Source: an uncultured Caldilineales bacterium (lineage in GTDB: Bacteria > Chloroflexota > Anaerolineae > JAAEKA01). Taken from it: 16,003 nt of DNA. Below the pieces are notes generated by a model. It made no database searches and was not told where the DNA came from. It was given only the letters and a program-made list of their open reading frames with translations. Positions 6,936 through 14,374 of this stretch are shown piece after piece (position 1 is the stretch's first letter; every line of letters begins with the position of its first letter). The translations under genes and the position numbers were made by a program. Location of the stretch: the NCBI GenBank assembly GCA_937907455.1, contig CALESQ010000039.1:1-16003 (forward strand), written 5' to 3'.

Positions 6936-7100
6936 AACGAATTGGTTGCAAGCGCCTATGACTGGAAACCAGGGCGGTCGCGTCCACCGAAGGCAGTGCC
7001 TCCTTACGGGGTATTCGCCCGTGATCTCAAACAATCACAAACAATCACAAGTTTCCGGGGGATTTCGTGGTATGGTGTAAGTGCGCCGAGGCATTCGGTG
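6936..7100 (+). promoter_or_regulatory. Promoter/leader cassette, copy 3 (long form)
   Basis: This long copy matches 15731-15885 along its whole length and is exactly 10 bases longer because it has two AAACAATCAC repeats (7029-7038, 7039-7048) where that copy has one. The -10 box TATGGT is at 7071-7076, 22 nt after the repeats. After 7 nt comes the hairpin CGCCGA-GGCAT-TCGGTG (7084-7100), with one G·U pair. The first bases (AACGAATTGG) could be the 3' arm of a decayed terminator paired with CCAAT near 6926. The leader to the gene at 7164 is about 80 nt. Confidence 0.75.
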
Positions 7101-7163
7101 TACCGGCCAACCATCACAAGGCAGGCTATGTAAGCCATCTCATCAGCTACTGAAGGTTTCCCT

Positions 7164-7952
7164 ATGAAAAGGCGACGGATCATGACGGTCGTGTTAGCTT
7201 TCTTGCTCACACTCCTAACGGTCACAGGTACGGCAGGTCAGAAAGTGGACGCTCCGATCTCTCCATCCGAGTTTATTGATCTTTCTGCAGACCTGATGAG
7301 AATGGAGCGCTTTTACTCTGGCGGTAACGGTGATCTGGTGACATTCGATGCGAAGTCTGCCATGGCTCAGGGCTTCAAGAGCGAGAGCGTAGCATTGGCA
7401 ACAGAGCTGGCAGCCTACACGAATGCGTTGATCGTGATGGCTCAGCAAGCTATCGAGATTGACGGCGAGATCGCGGCCCTGCCGGTATCACTTGCCGACT
7501 ACCAGCGCGTGCAAGCGTATTTCGCTGCTGCAACTGAATTCGCGCAGAGCGCAGCAAACGGTGGGGCAAACCCCGAGGGCTGGTGCAGCCCCTCCCTAAC
7601 TGATGCAGCGTGTACCTGTGGACACTGGCAGTACCCAAGACCTTCCAGTGCAGCTCCGTGGCGTAATTGGACTTCCAGCAATCCATCCAGCACATTGACC
7701 TCGTGGGGTTACCATACGACGCCGGATTGGGCTGGCGGTGGCTGGACTCGCCCCCAGACCTATTACCCCGCGCGCTGCGGAAATAATACGTTCCGCGACC
7801 ATGCCTACATCACAGGAAGTACGACGTTCCGGGAACAGAATTACAGCGGATTCACGCCTCGGGGCGAGCCCAACCCCGAGTTCTGGGCTGGCGGTCCGTG
7901 GCCGTATGGGGCATGGCCAGCCTACGTGCAGTGGTGGCATGCGAATTTCTGA
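7164..7952 (+). CDS. Secreted Trp- and Cys-rich protein of unknown function
   Basis: The product is 262 aa. GAAGG (7152-7156) lies 7 nt before the ATG. MKRRR followed by a Leu/Val/Thr-rich core and TAG at 23-25 is a signal peptide. Residues 30-135 look helical and free of Cys. Residues 138-262 are very different: four cysteines (141, 150, 152, 205), many Trp/Tyr/Pro/Gly residues and an aromatic end (WPYGAWPAYVQWWHANF). This suggests two domains, a helical spacer and a disulfide-stabilised, aromatic-rich module. Cassette copy 3 precedes it and a hairpin follows. No family is recognised; a bacteriocin-like or surface-binding role is only a guess. Confidence 0.8.
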   Translation: MKRRRIMTVVLAFLLTLLTVTGTAGQKVDAPISPSEFIDLSADLMRMERFYSGGNGDLVTFDAKSAMAQGFKSESVALATELAAYTNALIVMAQQAIEIDGEIAALPVSLADYQRVQAYFAAATEFAQSAANGGANPEGWCSPSLTDAACTCGHWQYPRPSSAAPWRNWTSSNPSSTLTSWGYHTTPDWAGGGWTRPQTYYPARCGNNTFRDHAYITGSTTFREQNYSGFTPRGEPNPEFWAGGPWPYGAWPAYVQWWHANF

Positions 7953-7973
7953 TCAACTGCCGACTTACCCGCC

Positions 7974-8002
7974 CGAAGATGCCTTGTCAAGAGGCATCTT
8001 CG
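7974..8002 (+). terminator. Intrinsic terminator after the 7164 gene
   Basis: CGAAGATGCCT (7974-7984) and its exact complement (7992-8002) form an 11-bp stem with a 7-nt loop, 21 nt after the stop. The following CCCTTTCT is a weak T-tract. Confidence 0.65.
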
Positions 8003-8027
8003 CCCTTTCTACGATTCCGAAAACAAC

Positions 8028-8405
8028 ATGTGCCACACGAAGCCACATCACTATCATGCACTTGGCAAGGTATTGGCCGTTGGCCTGTCTGCCATGCTCA
8101 TCCTGACGTCTTGCAGTTGGTACAACGATGTCGTGCTTGACAATAATGATGGCCACGCACTCCCGTGCGACCAGCTTCCAACAAAGCAAGAAGTCGAGCA
8201 GGTTTTGGCCGATCATCAAGACGTTGTGCAGCGCATTCTCGCTGTCAACCCTGGTCAGGTCTTCATAGATGTTGACACTATGACATGCCCGCATCAAGCA
8301 AGCCTTGTCATTTCATATCCTGGTCACCGAGATCGAGTTATGATAGAAGAAATCATCGGCAATGACACATTTTTTGGAGTGCCATTCCGTTTGCAGAACC
8401 GCTAG
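8028..8405 (+). CDS. Small predicted lipoprotein of unknown function
   Basis: The product is 125 aa. A histidine-rich N-terminus and a hydrophobic core lead to a lipobox ILTSC with Cys29, so the protein is probably lipid-anchored outside the membrane. The mature part has two more cysteines (in LPCDQLP and MTCPHQ) and a compact alpha/beta-looking region ending at FGVPFRLQNR. The start is uncertain because no ribosome site precedes the ATG; an internal start would cut into the signal. It lies 11 nt before the next gene and probably shares a transcript with it. No own promoter was found, and a terminator lies directly upstream. Confidence 0.65.
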   Translation: MCHTKPHHYHALGKVLAVGLSAMLILTSCSWYNDVVLDNNDGHALPCDQLPTKQEVEQVLADHQDVVQRILAVNPGQVFIDVDTMTCPHQASLVISYPGHRDRVMIEEIIGNDTFFGVPFRLQNR

Positions 8406-8416
8406 GAGGTTTCGCC

Positions 8417-9073
8417 ATGTCAAGGCAACGCATTGGGTTCTTCGGCGTGCTCATTGTAGTGAGCATGCTGCTCGTGTCAACTGGAGCCGGGGCTCAGGAA
8501 ATCTCGGTAGGACCAGATAATCCTGCCGAGATCGTTCAGAAAGGCGGGTACGACGTGATTGTTCTTGCCGAAGAGATGGGGGCCGGTATTCGGGACCGGA
8601 TTGGTTCCATGCTAACGCAGGAGTTCGGAGATAAGGCGTTACATTGGACGGTCAAGGAAGCAGATGGCCTCCAGTATGTCTATGCTTATCCCTACATAGA
8701 TAATGGGAGCAACAAAGTATTCCGTGAACGAATCGGCATGGAAATATCTGAATTTCCGTCTACAGCGGCGCAGCTTGATGGATACAAAGGCATCGAAGTC
8801 TATGTGTGCAATGAGCTCTATTGGCATGGTTTCTATCTGGGATCAATGTTTCGGATCTGTGGTAACCAAGGTGGCAGCCACGGTTATTCCAGCCTAGCAA
8901 CCTACGGATTCGACAATGTTGCCAGTTCCTATTACGAAACCAATATTAGCTGCGCAGTGGACATCTATAACGGCTACAATTTCACAAGCTACATAGGTAC
9001 TGTTGTCTGGGACTGGGCGTTGTTCAATTCCACATACAACGACAAGGCATCAAGTGTGTGGGGATACTATTGA
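8417..9073 (+). CDS. Secreted protein related to the 9203 lipoprotein, with an added aromatic C-terminal domain
   Basis: The product is 218 aa, with AGGAGG at 8404-8409 before the ATG. A signal peptide covers about residues 1-26 (AGA before Gln27). Residues 45-115 align with the lipoprotein at 9203: YDVIVLAEE with YNVFVLEAT, FGDKALHWTVKEADGLQYVYAYP with YGEKLLTWSVQEVDALHYVYAFP. Residues 126-218 have no counterpart there. They are rich in Tyr, Asn, Ser and Gly, contain three Cys (131, 148, 179) and end in ASSVWGYY. The protein therefore looks like a small conserved domain fused to a variable aromatic module. Its function is unknown. Confidence 0.8.
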   Translation: MSRQRIGFFGVLIVVSMLLVSTGAGAQEISVGPDNPAEIVQKGGYDVIVLAEEMGAGIRDRIGSMLTQEFGDKALHWTVKEADGLQYVYAYPYIDNGSNKVFRERIGMEISEFPSTAAQLDGYKGIEVYVCNELYWHGFYLGSMFRICGNQGGSHGYSSLATYGFDNVASSYYETNISCAVDIYNGYNFTSYIGTVVWDWALFNSTYNDKASSVWGYY

Positions 9074-9125
9074 GCAATTGATGCTTGAACGGTATGTCGT
9101 TGCCACCATAAAAATGATAGTCTCA

Positions 9126-9155
9126 AGCCGCCCAAGAGTCTATGCTCGGGTGGCT
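9126..9155 (+). terminator. Probable terminator between 8417 and 9203 genes
   Basis: AGCCGCCC (9126-9133) pairs with GGGTGGCT (9148-9155), 8 bp with one G·U, and GAG/CTC can extend the stem inwards past a two-base bulge. ACATTTTC follows a few bases later. Confidence 0.5.
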
Positions 9156-9202
9156 TGTACATTTTCAGAACACATTGACTTGCAACTAACGGAGATCAGG
9201 GA

Positions 9203-9607
9203 ATGTTCCATAAGACGCTGAAACCTATTGCGCTGTTGATTGCGCTGCTTTCTATGGGGGGATGTTCATCCGCGTTCCATTCTGACGTTCGAGCGCTACC
9301 AGAGTTCGCTCAAAGCAACCACTACAACGTGTTTGTGCTGGAAGCAACTACGCCTTTCTGCTTGCACCAGGAATTCTACGCGCTGCTGTACAATCGCTAC
9401 GGCGAGAAGCTGCTGACTTGGAGCGTCCAGGAGGTGGATGCTCTACACTATGTCTATGCATTTCCCCCCGATCCTGATCGTAATCAGAACATAGCGTTTG
9501 CAGAGGAATTGGGGAGTTTCGTGGAGGGCTTTGCCGAGGATACAAGTTGCAGCAGGATAGACGACTTCGACGCTCATTTTCCGATGCTCGACAATACTGC
9601 GGAATGA
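9203..9607 (+). CDS. Small lipoprotein, paralogue of the 8417 protein's N-terminal domain
   Basis: The product is 134 aa. GGAG near 9190 is 9 nt before the ATG. A short hydrophobic segment ends in SMGGC, a plausible lipobox with Cys21, so lipid anchoring is likely. Residues 41-110 match the N-terminal domain of the protein at 8417 (shared W-[TS]-V-[KQ]-E-x-D-x-L-x-YVYA core). There is no aromatic C-terminal module. Two extra cysteines (in TPFCLHQ and TSCSRID) could pair. The two genes probably arose by duplication. Its job is unknown; an immunity or partner protein for the longer relative is one possibility without direct support. Confidence 0.75.
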   Translation: MFHKTLKPIALLIALLSMGGCSSAFHSDVRALPEFAQSNHYNVFVLEATTPFCLHQEFYALLYNRYGEKLLTWSVQEVDALHYVYAFPPDPDRNQNIAFAEELGSFVEGFAEDTSCSRIDDFDAHFPMLDNTAE

Positions 9608-9641
9608 CTATGTCCTCCCTCACATGACGAGAAATCAGTCG

Positions 9642-9671
9642 TATGATGAAAGTGCATCGAGGTGTTCGGTG
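9642..9671 (+). promoter_or_regulatory. Orphan promoter/leader cassette remnant, copy 4
   Basis: TATGAT (9642-9647), seven nt, then CATCGA-GGTGT-TCGGTG (9655-9671) reproduce the cassette core. The second stem pair is A-T where other copies have G-C, and the third is T·G, so pairing is maintained. The upstream repeats are missing apart from GAGAAATCA; the preceding coding gene ends at 9607. The bases after the hairpin (GTACCGGCC) also match copy 3. No good gene follows: a 51-codon frame from 9686 has no coding character. Confidence 0.55.
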
Positions 9672-9786
9672 TACCGGCCCCTAACATGATATCAAGATCG
9701 TTCATGAACCCTTCCGATGCCCGACTGTCGATAGCTTTGGGTTGCTCCAAAGGGACGGCGGCCCCGCGGGGCGTTACCTGTCAAAA

Positions 9787-9820
9787 CTGGCAGGTCAACC
9801 CTGTCGTTTTGGCCGTTGTG
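9787..9820 (+). repeat. 34-bp terminator/promoter repeat, copy 1
   Basis: These 34 bases match 14409-14442 except for a few positions inside the stem and loop. The first half is a decayed hairpin (GGCAGGT with ACCCTG). The second half, GTTTTGGCCGTTGTG, is identical in both and contains the first five bases of the -35 box of the next promoter. Just upstream, GCCCCGCGGGGC (9762-9773) is a perfect short palindrome. Confidence 0.5.
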
Positions 9821-9869
9821 CCGAAGATGAATAGGGGCTAGAATGATATCGTGGCCGAGGCGTTCGGCT
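9816..9869 (+). promoter_or_regulatory. Promoter with cassette-type 5' hairpin (variant, copy 5)
   Basis: TTGTGC (9816-9821), 17 nt, TAGAAT (9839-9844) is a good sigma-70-type promoter. Eight nt later GGCCGA-GGCGT-TCGGCT (9853-9869) repeats the cassette hairpin with the same loop and closing pairs but a changed outer stem. The AAACAATCAC repeats are absent, so this unit has the leader hairpin but different promoter control. It serves the gene at 9902. Confidence 0.65.
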
Positions 9870-9901
9870 TACACATCTCAAACATCTCTTGGAGGTTGGT
9901 T

Positions 9902-10996
9902 ATGAGGCACATTAAGTCTATTGCTGCCATTCTGCTTACAACCATGATGCTAAGCTTCTTGCCGTCAATGGCAAATGCGAATGGTGAGCAAGACTCAAGT
10001 ACATGGGGGATTCTAAAACCCAATGATATGGCGTCTTACGGAGAGGCAACGATTTCCACGCCAGTTATGAAAGTTCAATCTACCGAGTACCCCGATGTGC
10101 ATGGGTTTGAGGCAGGTCTTACCACTGCAATCTCTGTTGCCTCTCGAACACCAGGCGACTTCCAAACATTGATCGTTAACGAGTCTTTGGATTTTCTGTC
10201 GCCCAAAGCAGCGCAGGTGTTCATGGAGAAGACGGCACAAGAAATGAGACTGCTTGCCGCATCCAGCGAGGCCGCTCTTGGTGTCCTGGATGAAACGCTC
10301 CAACAGACCCTCCTGAACGAGGGTGTTGCCGCGCAAACACTACACCGAGTGGACGAAGATGGTCTTTCCACTTTTGATGTCGTGCTACAGCGGGGAGCTT
10401 CTGTTGCAGGAGTACGGATTATGGTGTTTGCTAGCAACATTCATGCCGATCCCTCCAACGGATTACCCGCTGAAATGGAGAAGTTCTACAATGACCAAGT
10501 TGACCAGAGGATACGTGCAGGCGCCACTATGGCCGATTTGGCTGATTTGCAACGGGCAAATGTCGTTGGAGCAGAACTCGTTAATCTTGCTGTCTGGAGA
10601 CTGCTTTCAACCAACAAGACACCTGCGCCATTCGATGACAGAGACTCGAGTCCTGCTAGCTATGCTGCGCCGTTGGTTAGCCCTGAATGGTACGGCACAA
10701 GCGCCGCTAGCTTCTGGAGACATCTGACCGACCAAGGACAAACGTGCGGCGCTTTGAGCTGGGCCGATAACTGCCATCATTTGGCAACTTGGATACGTCC
10801 CTATGGCAATAGTGCGCATTTCGTCGGTAGCGGAGGAGATGCTTCCACTTGTAGCTCCAGTCACGGATGTATCTCACAGTGGACTTGGTGGCTGCAAATG
10901 CCTGAAAGCAGGTTAGGCGTACCAAAATCCTTTTACTTCGTCGGCAGCGGCGCCATGGTGGCCAGCAACTACACTGCCTCTGTGTGGTATGACTAA
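9902..10996 (+). CDS. Secreted protein of unknown function with Cys/Trp-rich C-terminus
   Basis: The product is 364 aa from ATG 9902, chosen because GGAGG lies just upstream; the frame is open from 9851 but that start would bury the signal peptide. Residues 1-26 form a signal peptide (SMANA before Asn27). Residues 30-240 are mixed alpha/beta without Cys. Residues 265-364 hold Cys pairs (CGALSWADNC, STCSSSHGC), many Trp/Tyr/Gly, and the ending NYTASVWYD, similar in style to ASSVWGYY in the 8417 protein. The architecture (export signal, variable N-terminal domain, disulfide/aromatic C-terminal module) is the same as in the 7164 protein. Its function is unknown. Confidence 0.8.
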   Translation: MRHIKSIAAILLTTMMLSFLPSMANANGEQDSSTWGILKPNDMASYGEATISTPVMKVQSTEYPDVHGFEAGLTTAISVASRTPGDFQTLIVNESLDFLSPKAAQVFMEKTAQEMRLLAASSEAALGVLDETLQQTLLNEGVAAQTLHRVDEDGLSTFDVVLQRGASVAGVRIMVFASNIHADPSNGLPAEMEKFYNDQVDQRIRAGATMADLADLQRANVVGAELVNLAVWRLLSTNKTPAPFDDRDSSPASYAAPLVSPEWYGTSAASFWRHLTDQGQTCGALSWADNCHHLATWIRPYGNSAHFVGSGGDASTCSSSHGCISQWTWWLQMPESRLGVPKSFYFVGSGAMVASNYTASVWYD

Positions 10997-11002
10997 GCAA
11001 GG

Positions 11003-11034
11003 TTTAGATGATTCTGCGCGGACAAGGTTATAAT
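11003..11034 (+). promoter_or_regulatory. Probable promoter of the kinase operon
   Basis: A perfect TATAAT lies at 11029-11034; the best -35 candidate, TTTAGA (11003-11008), has a long 20-nt spacing. The -10 box overlaps the first ATG (11033) of the kinase frame. If the promoter is real, translation would start at a later codon such as ATG 11069. Confidence 0.45.
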
Positions 11035-12178
11035 GCCAAGGTTGGCGGACCCCGCCAGCCTCATCTCAATGTTCACCATCGACCTGCAACTACTGCTCTT
11101 CCTCCTCATCGCCCTGCTGGCCCTGGTCGCCGGCGGGGCGGTTGGCTTGGAGCGCTGGCTGCGCGGCCGCGGCCGGCGGCAGGACGAGCCTGGTCCGGCG
11201 CTGGCTGCGCTGGACCAGGCTCCCTTTGGCGTGCTCGCGCTGAGCAGCGGCGGCGACGTGCAGTGGGCCAACCCGGCGGCGCAGCGCCTGTTGGACTTGG
11301 CCGAGCCAAGCGGCGCATTGCCGGAGGAAGTCTGGGCCGACCGGCTGCTGGCCGACGTTGAGACGACCGGCGGCCGCTATCGCCTGATCCCCTTGCCGCC
11401 CGACCGCTGGCTGCGCGCCTGGACCAGCGCCGGCGGCCAGTGGATTTTCATCTTCGACGCCAGCGACCAACAGCGGGCAGGCCAGGCCGCTCAGCGGCTG
11501 CTCAACGACCTGGGCCACGAGCTGCGCACCCCGCTGGCCACGATCCTGACCCACGCCGAGGTGCAAGGGCTGGCCGGGCTGCCCGACGCCACCCGCCAGG
11601 AATCGCTGCACCTGCTCAAGGAGGAGACGCAGCGGGCCGTGCGGCTGGTCAACGCCCTGCTGGAGCTGGGACGGCTGGAGACGGGCGGCGAGCTGGCCCA
11701 GCGGCCGGTGGACCTGCTGACTCTGGCCGAAGCCGCCGTACAACAGACCCTGCCCCAGGCCGAGGCGCGTGCAATCCAGATCTCGCTAGAGGCTGATACC
11801 CCCCTGCCGCACGTGCTGGGCGACGCGGACCAACTGCTGCGGGTCTGGCTCAACCTGCTGAACAACGCGGTCAAGTACTGCCGGCCAGACGACCGGGTTA
11901 CGGTCAGCCTGCGCCGCGAGGAAGCCGGCGTGCGCGGCGCGGTCAGCGACAACGGCCCCGGCATCGCCAGGAAGCACCTGCCCTACCTGACCCAACGCTT
12001 CTACCGGGCCGCGCCGTTGGAGCAAGCCGGCAGCGGGCTAGGATTAGCCCTGGTGGAGGAAATCCTGCGCCAACATGGCTCGACCATGCAGATCGAGAGC
12101 CAAACCGAGGGCGACGCCACCGGCACACGCCTGCACTTCTTGTTACCCACAGTCGCTCAACCGGAGGAGGCGCAATGA
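11033..12178 (+). CDS. Membrane-bound sensor histidine kinase (HisKA type)
   Basis: The product is 381 aa from ATG 11033, with AAGG five nt upstream; if TATAAT at 11029 is the promoter, ATG 11069 (residue 13) is the real start. One membrane helix lies at about 17-38. A PAS-like sensor follows at about 60-142 (GVLALSSGGDVQWANPAAQRLL). The H-box LGHELRTPLATI has His162. The ATPase domain shows the N-box (LNLLNNAVKY, 273-282), G1 (DNGPG, 306-310) and G2 (GSGLGLAL, 333-340). All catalytic parts are intact, so it should autophosphorylate. Its HisKA module is PhoR/OmpR-system style, yet the regulator in the operon is NarL-type. It overlaps the next gene by 4 nt. Confidence 0.93.
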   Translation: MPRLADPASLISMFTIDLQLLLFLLIALLALVAGGAVGLERWLRGRGRRQDEPGPALAALDQAPFGVLALSSGGDVQWANPAAQRLLDLAEPSGALPEEVWADRLLADVETTGGRYRLIPLPPDRWLRAWTSAGGQWIFIFDASDQQRAGQAAQRLLNDLGHELRTPLATILTHAEVQGLAGLPDATRQESLHLLKEETQRAVRLVNALLELGRLETGGELAQRPVDLLTLAEAAVQQTLPQAEARAIQISLEADTPLPHVLGDADQLLRVWLNLLNNAVKYCRPDDRVTVSLRREEAGVRGAVSDNGPGIARKHLPYLTQRFYRAAPLEQAGSGLGLALVEEILRQHGSTMQIESQTEGDATGTRLHFLLPTVAQPEEAQ

Positions 12179-13644
12179 GCCAATCACGTCGTTCCTGGCC
12201 CATTGCCGCGGGCGCCCTGTTGGCCGTGCTGGCGCTGGCCGCGCTGTATTGGTTGCTGCCCATCCGCGGCCAGGTCACCGTCACGCCGGGCAGCCAGCAA
12301 TGGAGCGAGCCTTGGCCGCGCTGGCGCGTCACGCCGGCCGAGCCACAGCCTGGCGAGACGATGACGATGCAGTTCAGCGACGTAGTGGGCTGGCCGCACG
12401 TGCTGGCCACCGTTGACGGTCGGCCCGTGCCGGTGCAGCCCCGGGGCGATGGCTCACTGGGCTACTACACCTGGGCCTTCGTCCTATCTGCGCCGCCCGC
12501 CGGCCAATCGGTAGAGGTGGTCTTCTACCACGACTGCAACACCGGCTGCCAGCGTCGCTCCAGCATCGTGCTGGGCGACGCAGCCGCGCCTGCAGCTCCT
12601 CCGGCGCCTTTGTTGCCCAGCAAGCTGTGCGCGGTAGACGCCAGCCCAACGCGTGATTGGCATGGCCGCAGCGGTTGGGATGTGACGTTGACCTACGCCA
12701 GCCGGGCTGGCGCCGACTATTGGGGTATCGACGACCTGGCCTGGCGCGTGCAACAGGCCACGGCGCAGGGGTTGCGCGTTCTGGTGCGGGTGGACTACGA
12801 CCAGGGCCAAAGCCTGCCGCCGGCCGGCGACGAACGGGCCCTGGCCGTCTATCTGGACACTCTGCGGCGACTGGCGCGCGACCAGCGGCTGGCTGGCGTC
12901 TACGGCTACGTGCTTGGCAGCGGCTACAACGAGTTGGGCAGCAACAGCCAGGACCCGGTGCGGCCGGTGACGCCCCAGTGGTACGCGCGCATGTTCAACG
13001 GCTACGGAGCGGACGTGGCCCAGACCGACAACGCGGTGCAGGTGATGCGCGCCGAGAACCCCAGCGTGCGAGTTTTGGTCGGGCCAGTGCGTCCCTGGAG
13101 CACCGACCAAAACGGCAGGGAGCGCTATGTCATCGACGTTCCCTGGCTGAACTACATGAATACTCTGGTGGCCGCGTTGGACGCCAGCGCGCAGGCCAAG
13201 CGGGCGGCCGGCGTGCCTTTGGCCGCGCCTGACGGCTTTGCCCTGCACGCGCCTGGCCGCGTGGGGCAGTTGGGCGCAGCCGAGCCGCAGACCGATCAGC
13301 GCCGGCCGGAGTGGGCCGGCGCGCAGGCCGGCTTCCGCGTCTACCGCGACTGGCTGGCCATCATCAACGCCTTCCCCAGCACGCGTGGCCTGCCGGCATT
13401 CGTCACCTCCAGCAACACCTATGTGGCCGACAAGGGCGTGGCGCCGGACGAGAACTATCCGGGCGGCTGGCTGACGGCTGCGCTGGCCGAGATCGACCGG
13501 GAGTCGCAGGTACAGGCCCTGTGCTGGTTCCTGGACCAGGACCGCAGCGGCGACAAGCGCTGGGACAACTGGAGCCTGACGGCGCAGCCCGGACGGCTTG
13601 CGGACGCGGCGGCCGAGTTCGATGCACTGCTGCGGCAGGACTGA
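12175..13644 (+). CDS. Membrane-anchored glycosidase-like (TIM-barrel) extracytoplasmic protein
   Basis: The product is 489 aa, and its ATG overlaps the kinase stop. A basic start (SQSRRS) and hydrophobic residues 10-29 anchor it, with the rest outside. Residues 33-130 look like a small beta domain with a C-x(4)-C pair (HDCNTGC). Residues 150-489 resemble a clan GH-A (beta/alpha)8 barrel: GVYGYVLGSGYNELGSN carries Asn252-Glu253 where such enzymes have the NE acid/base pair, and the barrel-end strand reads CWFLDQD. The expected nucleophile strand, LPAFVTSSNTY, has Ser rather than Glu, so it may bind sugars without cleaving them. Its place between kinase and response regulator suggests a sensing partner (inference). 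Confidence 0.75.
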   Translation: MSQSRRSWPIAAGALLAVLALAALYWLLPIRGQVTVTPGSQQWSEPWPRWRVTPAEPQPGETMTMQFSDVVGWPHVLATVDGRPVPVQPRGDGSLGYYTWAFVLSAPPAGQSVEVVFYHDCNTGCQRRSSIVLGDAAAPAAPPAPLLPSKLCAVDASPTRDWHGRSGWDVTLTYASRAGADYWGIDDLAWRVQQATAQGLRVLVRVDYDQGQSLPPAGDERALAVYLDTLRRLARDQRLAGVYGYVLGSGYNELGSNSQDPVRPVTPQWYARMFNGYGADVAQTDNAVQVMRAENPSVRVLVGPVRPWSTDQNGRERYVIDVPWLNYMNTLVAALDASAQAKRAAGVPLAAPDGFALHAPGRVGQLGAAEPQTDQRRPEWAGAQAGFRVYRDWLAIINAFPSTRGLPAFVTSSNTYVADKGVAPDENYPGGWLTAALAEIDRESQVQALCWFLDQDRSGDKRWDNWSLTAQPGRLADAAAEFDALLRQD

Positions 13645-13699
13645 CACCCCTGGTCTGGCGGCGGGACACTCGTTTTTGCAATTGGAGTGAACAACCATC

Positions 13700-14362
13700 A
13701 TGAGCGGGACTGTCAGTCCTCTTGCCACGATCCGCGTCATCCTGGTCGACGACCACCCGGCCCTGCGCATGGGGCTGCGCATCGTGTTGGAGCAGGCGCC
13801 GGACGTGCAGGTGGTGGCCGAGGCGGGCACGGGCGAGGAGGCCCTGGCGCTGATCCATGCGCTGCAGCCCGACGTAGCAGTGCTCGACTGCCAGTTGCCC
13901 GGTTTGAGCGGCGTCGAGGTGGCGGCTGAAATCCGGCGGCTTGGGCTGTCCACGCGCGTGCTGGCCCTCAGCGCCTACACCGACGACGCGGTGATCCAGG
14001 GTATGGTCCAGGTCGGCGCGATGGGCTATCTGCTGAAGGAAGAGGCTCCGGCGGCCATCGTCGATGCTGTGCGGGCCGCGGCCAGGGGCGAGGGTCGTTG
14101 GAGCGCGGTCGTGATCGCCCGTCTGGCGGCTGGGGCCGTCTCTCCTGCGCAAACCGAGGCGCAGGACGACCTGACCGAGCGGGAGCTGGACGTGCTGCGC
14201 CTGCTGGCCAGGGGCTGGGACAACCACCAGATCGGCGGAGCCTTGCAGATCAGCGAGCGCACCGTGCGCTTCCACCTGCGCAATATCCGCGAGAAGATCG
14301 GCGTGCAGACCCGCACAGAGGCGGCGGTGTGGGCCGCGCGGCGCGGGTTGGCCGAGGATTGA
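13700..14362 (+). CDS. NarL/LuxR-family response regulator
   Basis: The product is 220 aa, a standard length. GGAG at 13683-13686 lies upstream of the ATG. The receiver domain (about 11-125) has acidic pocket Asp17-Asp18, phospho-acceptor Asp63 (AVLDCQLPG), Ser91 and Lys113 (GYLLK). The LuxR-type helix-turn-helix (158-215) reads LTERELDVLRLLARG, then HQIGGALQISERTVRFHLRNI and EKIGVQTRTEA. It follows the 12175 gene by 55 nt and is the likely target of the kinase at 11033. Pairing a NarL-type regulator with a HisKA kinase is less usual than with HisKA_3. A terminator follows, closing the three-gene unit. Confidence 0.95.
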   Translation: MSGTVSPLATIRVILVDDHPALRMGLRIVLEQAPDVQVVAEAGTGEEALALIHALQPDVAVLDCQLPGLSGVEVAAEIRRLGLSTRVLALSAYTDDAVIQGMVQVGAMGYLLKEEAPAAIVDAVRAAARGEGRWSAVVIARLAAGAVSPAQTEAQDDLTERELDVLRLLARGWDNHQIGGALQISERTVRFHLRNIREKIGVQTRTEAAVWAARRGLAED

Positions 14363-14374
14363 CAGTAAAAGGGG

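Noticed and set aside
9762..9773. GCCCCGCGGGGC palindrome as terminator
   Set aside because: It has no loop large enough for a stable simple hairpin and no T-tract, and is only 12 bases long.
9686..9841. 51-codon ORF after the orphan cassette
   Set aside because: It has no ribosome site and runs through the 34-bp repeat and into the next promoter. Composition does not look coding.
12484..13953. 489-codon open frame on the - strand
   Set aside because: It lies opposite the glycosidase-like gene and part of the response regulator gene. Its product is low-complexity (Arg/Ala/Gly/His-rich), a common antisense artefact in GC-rich DNA.
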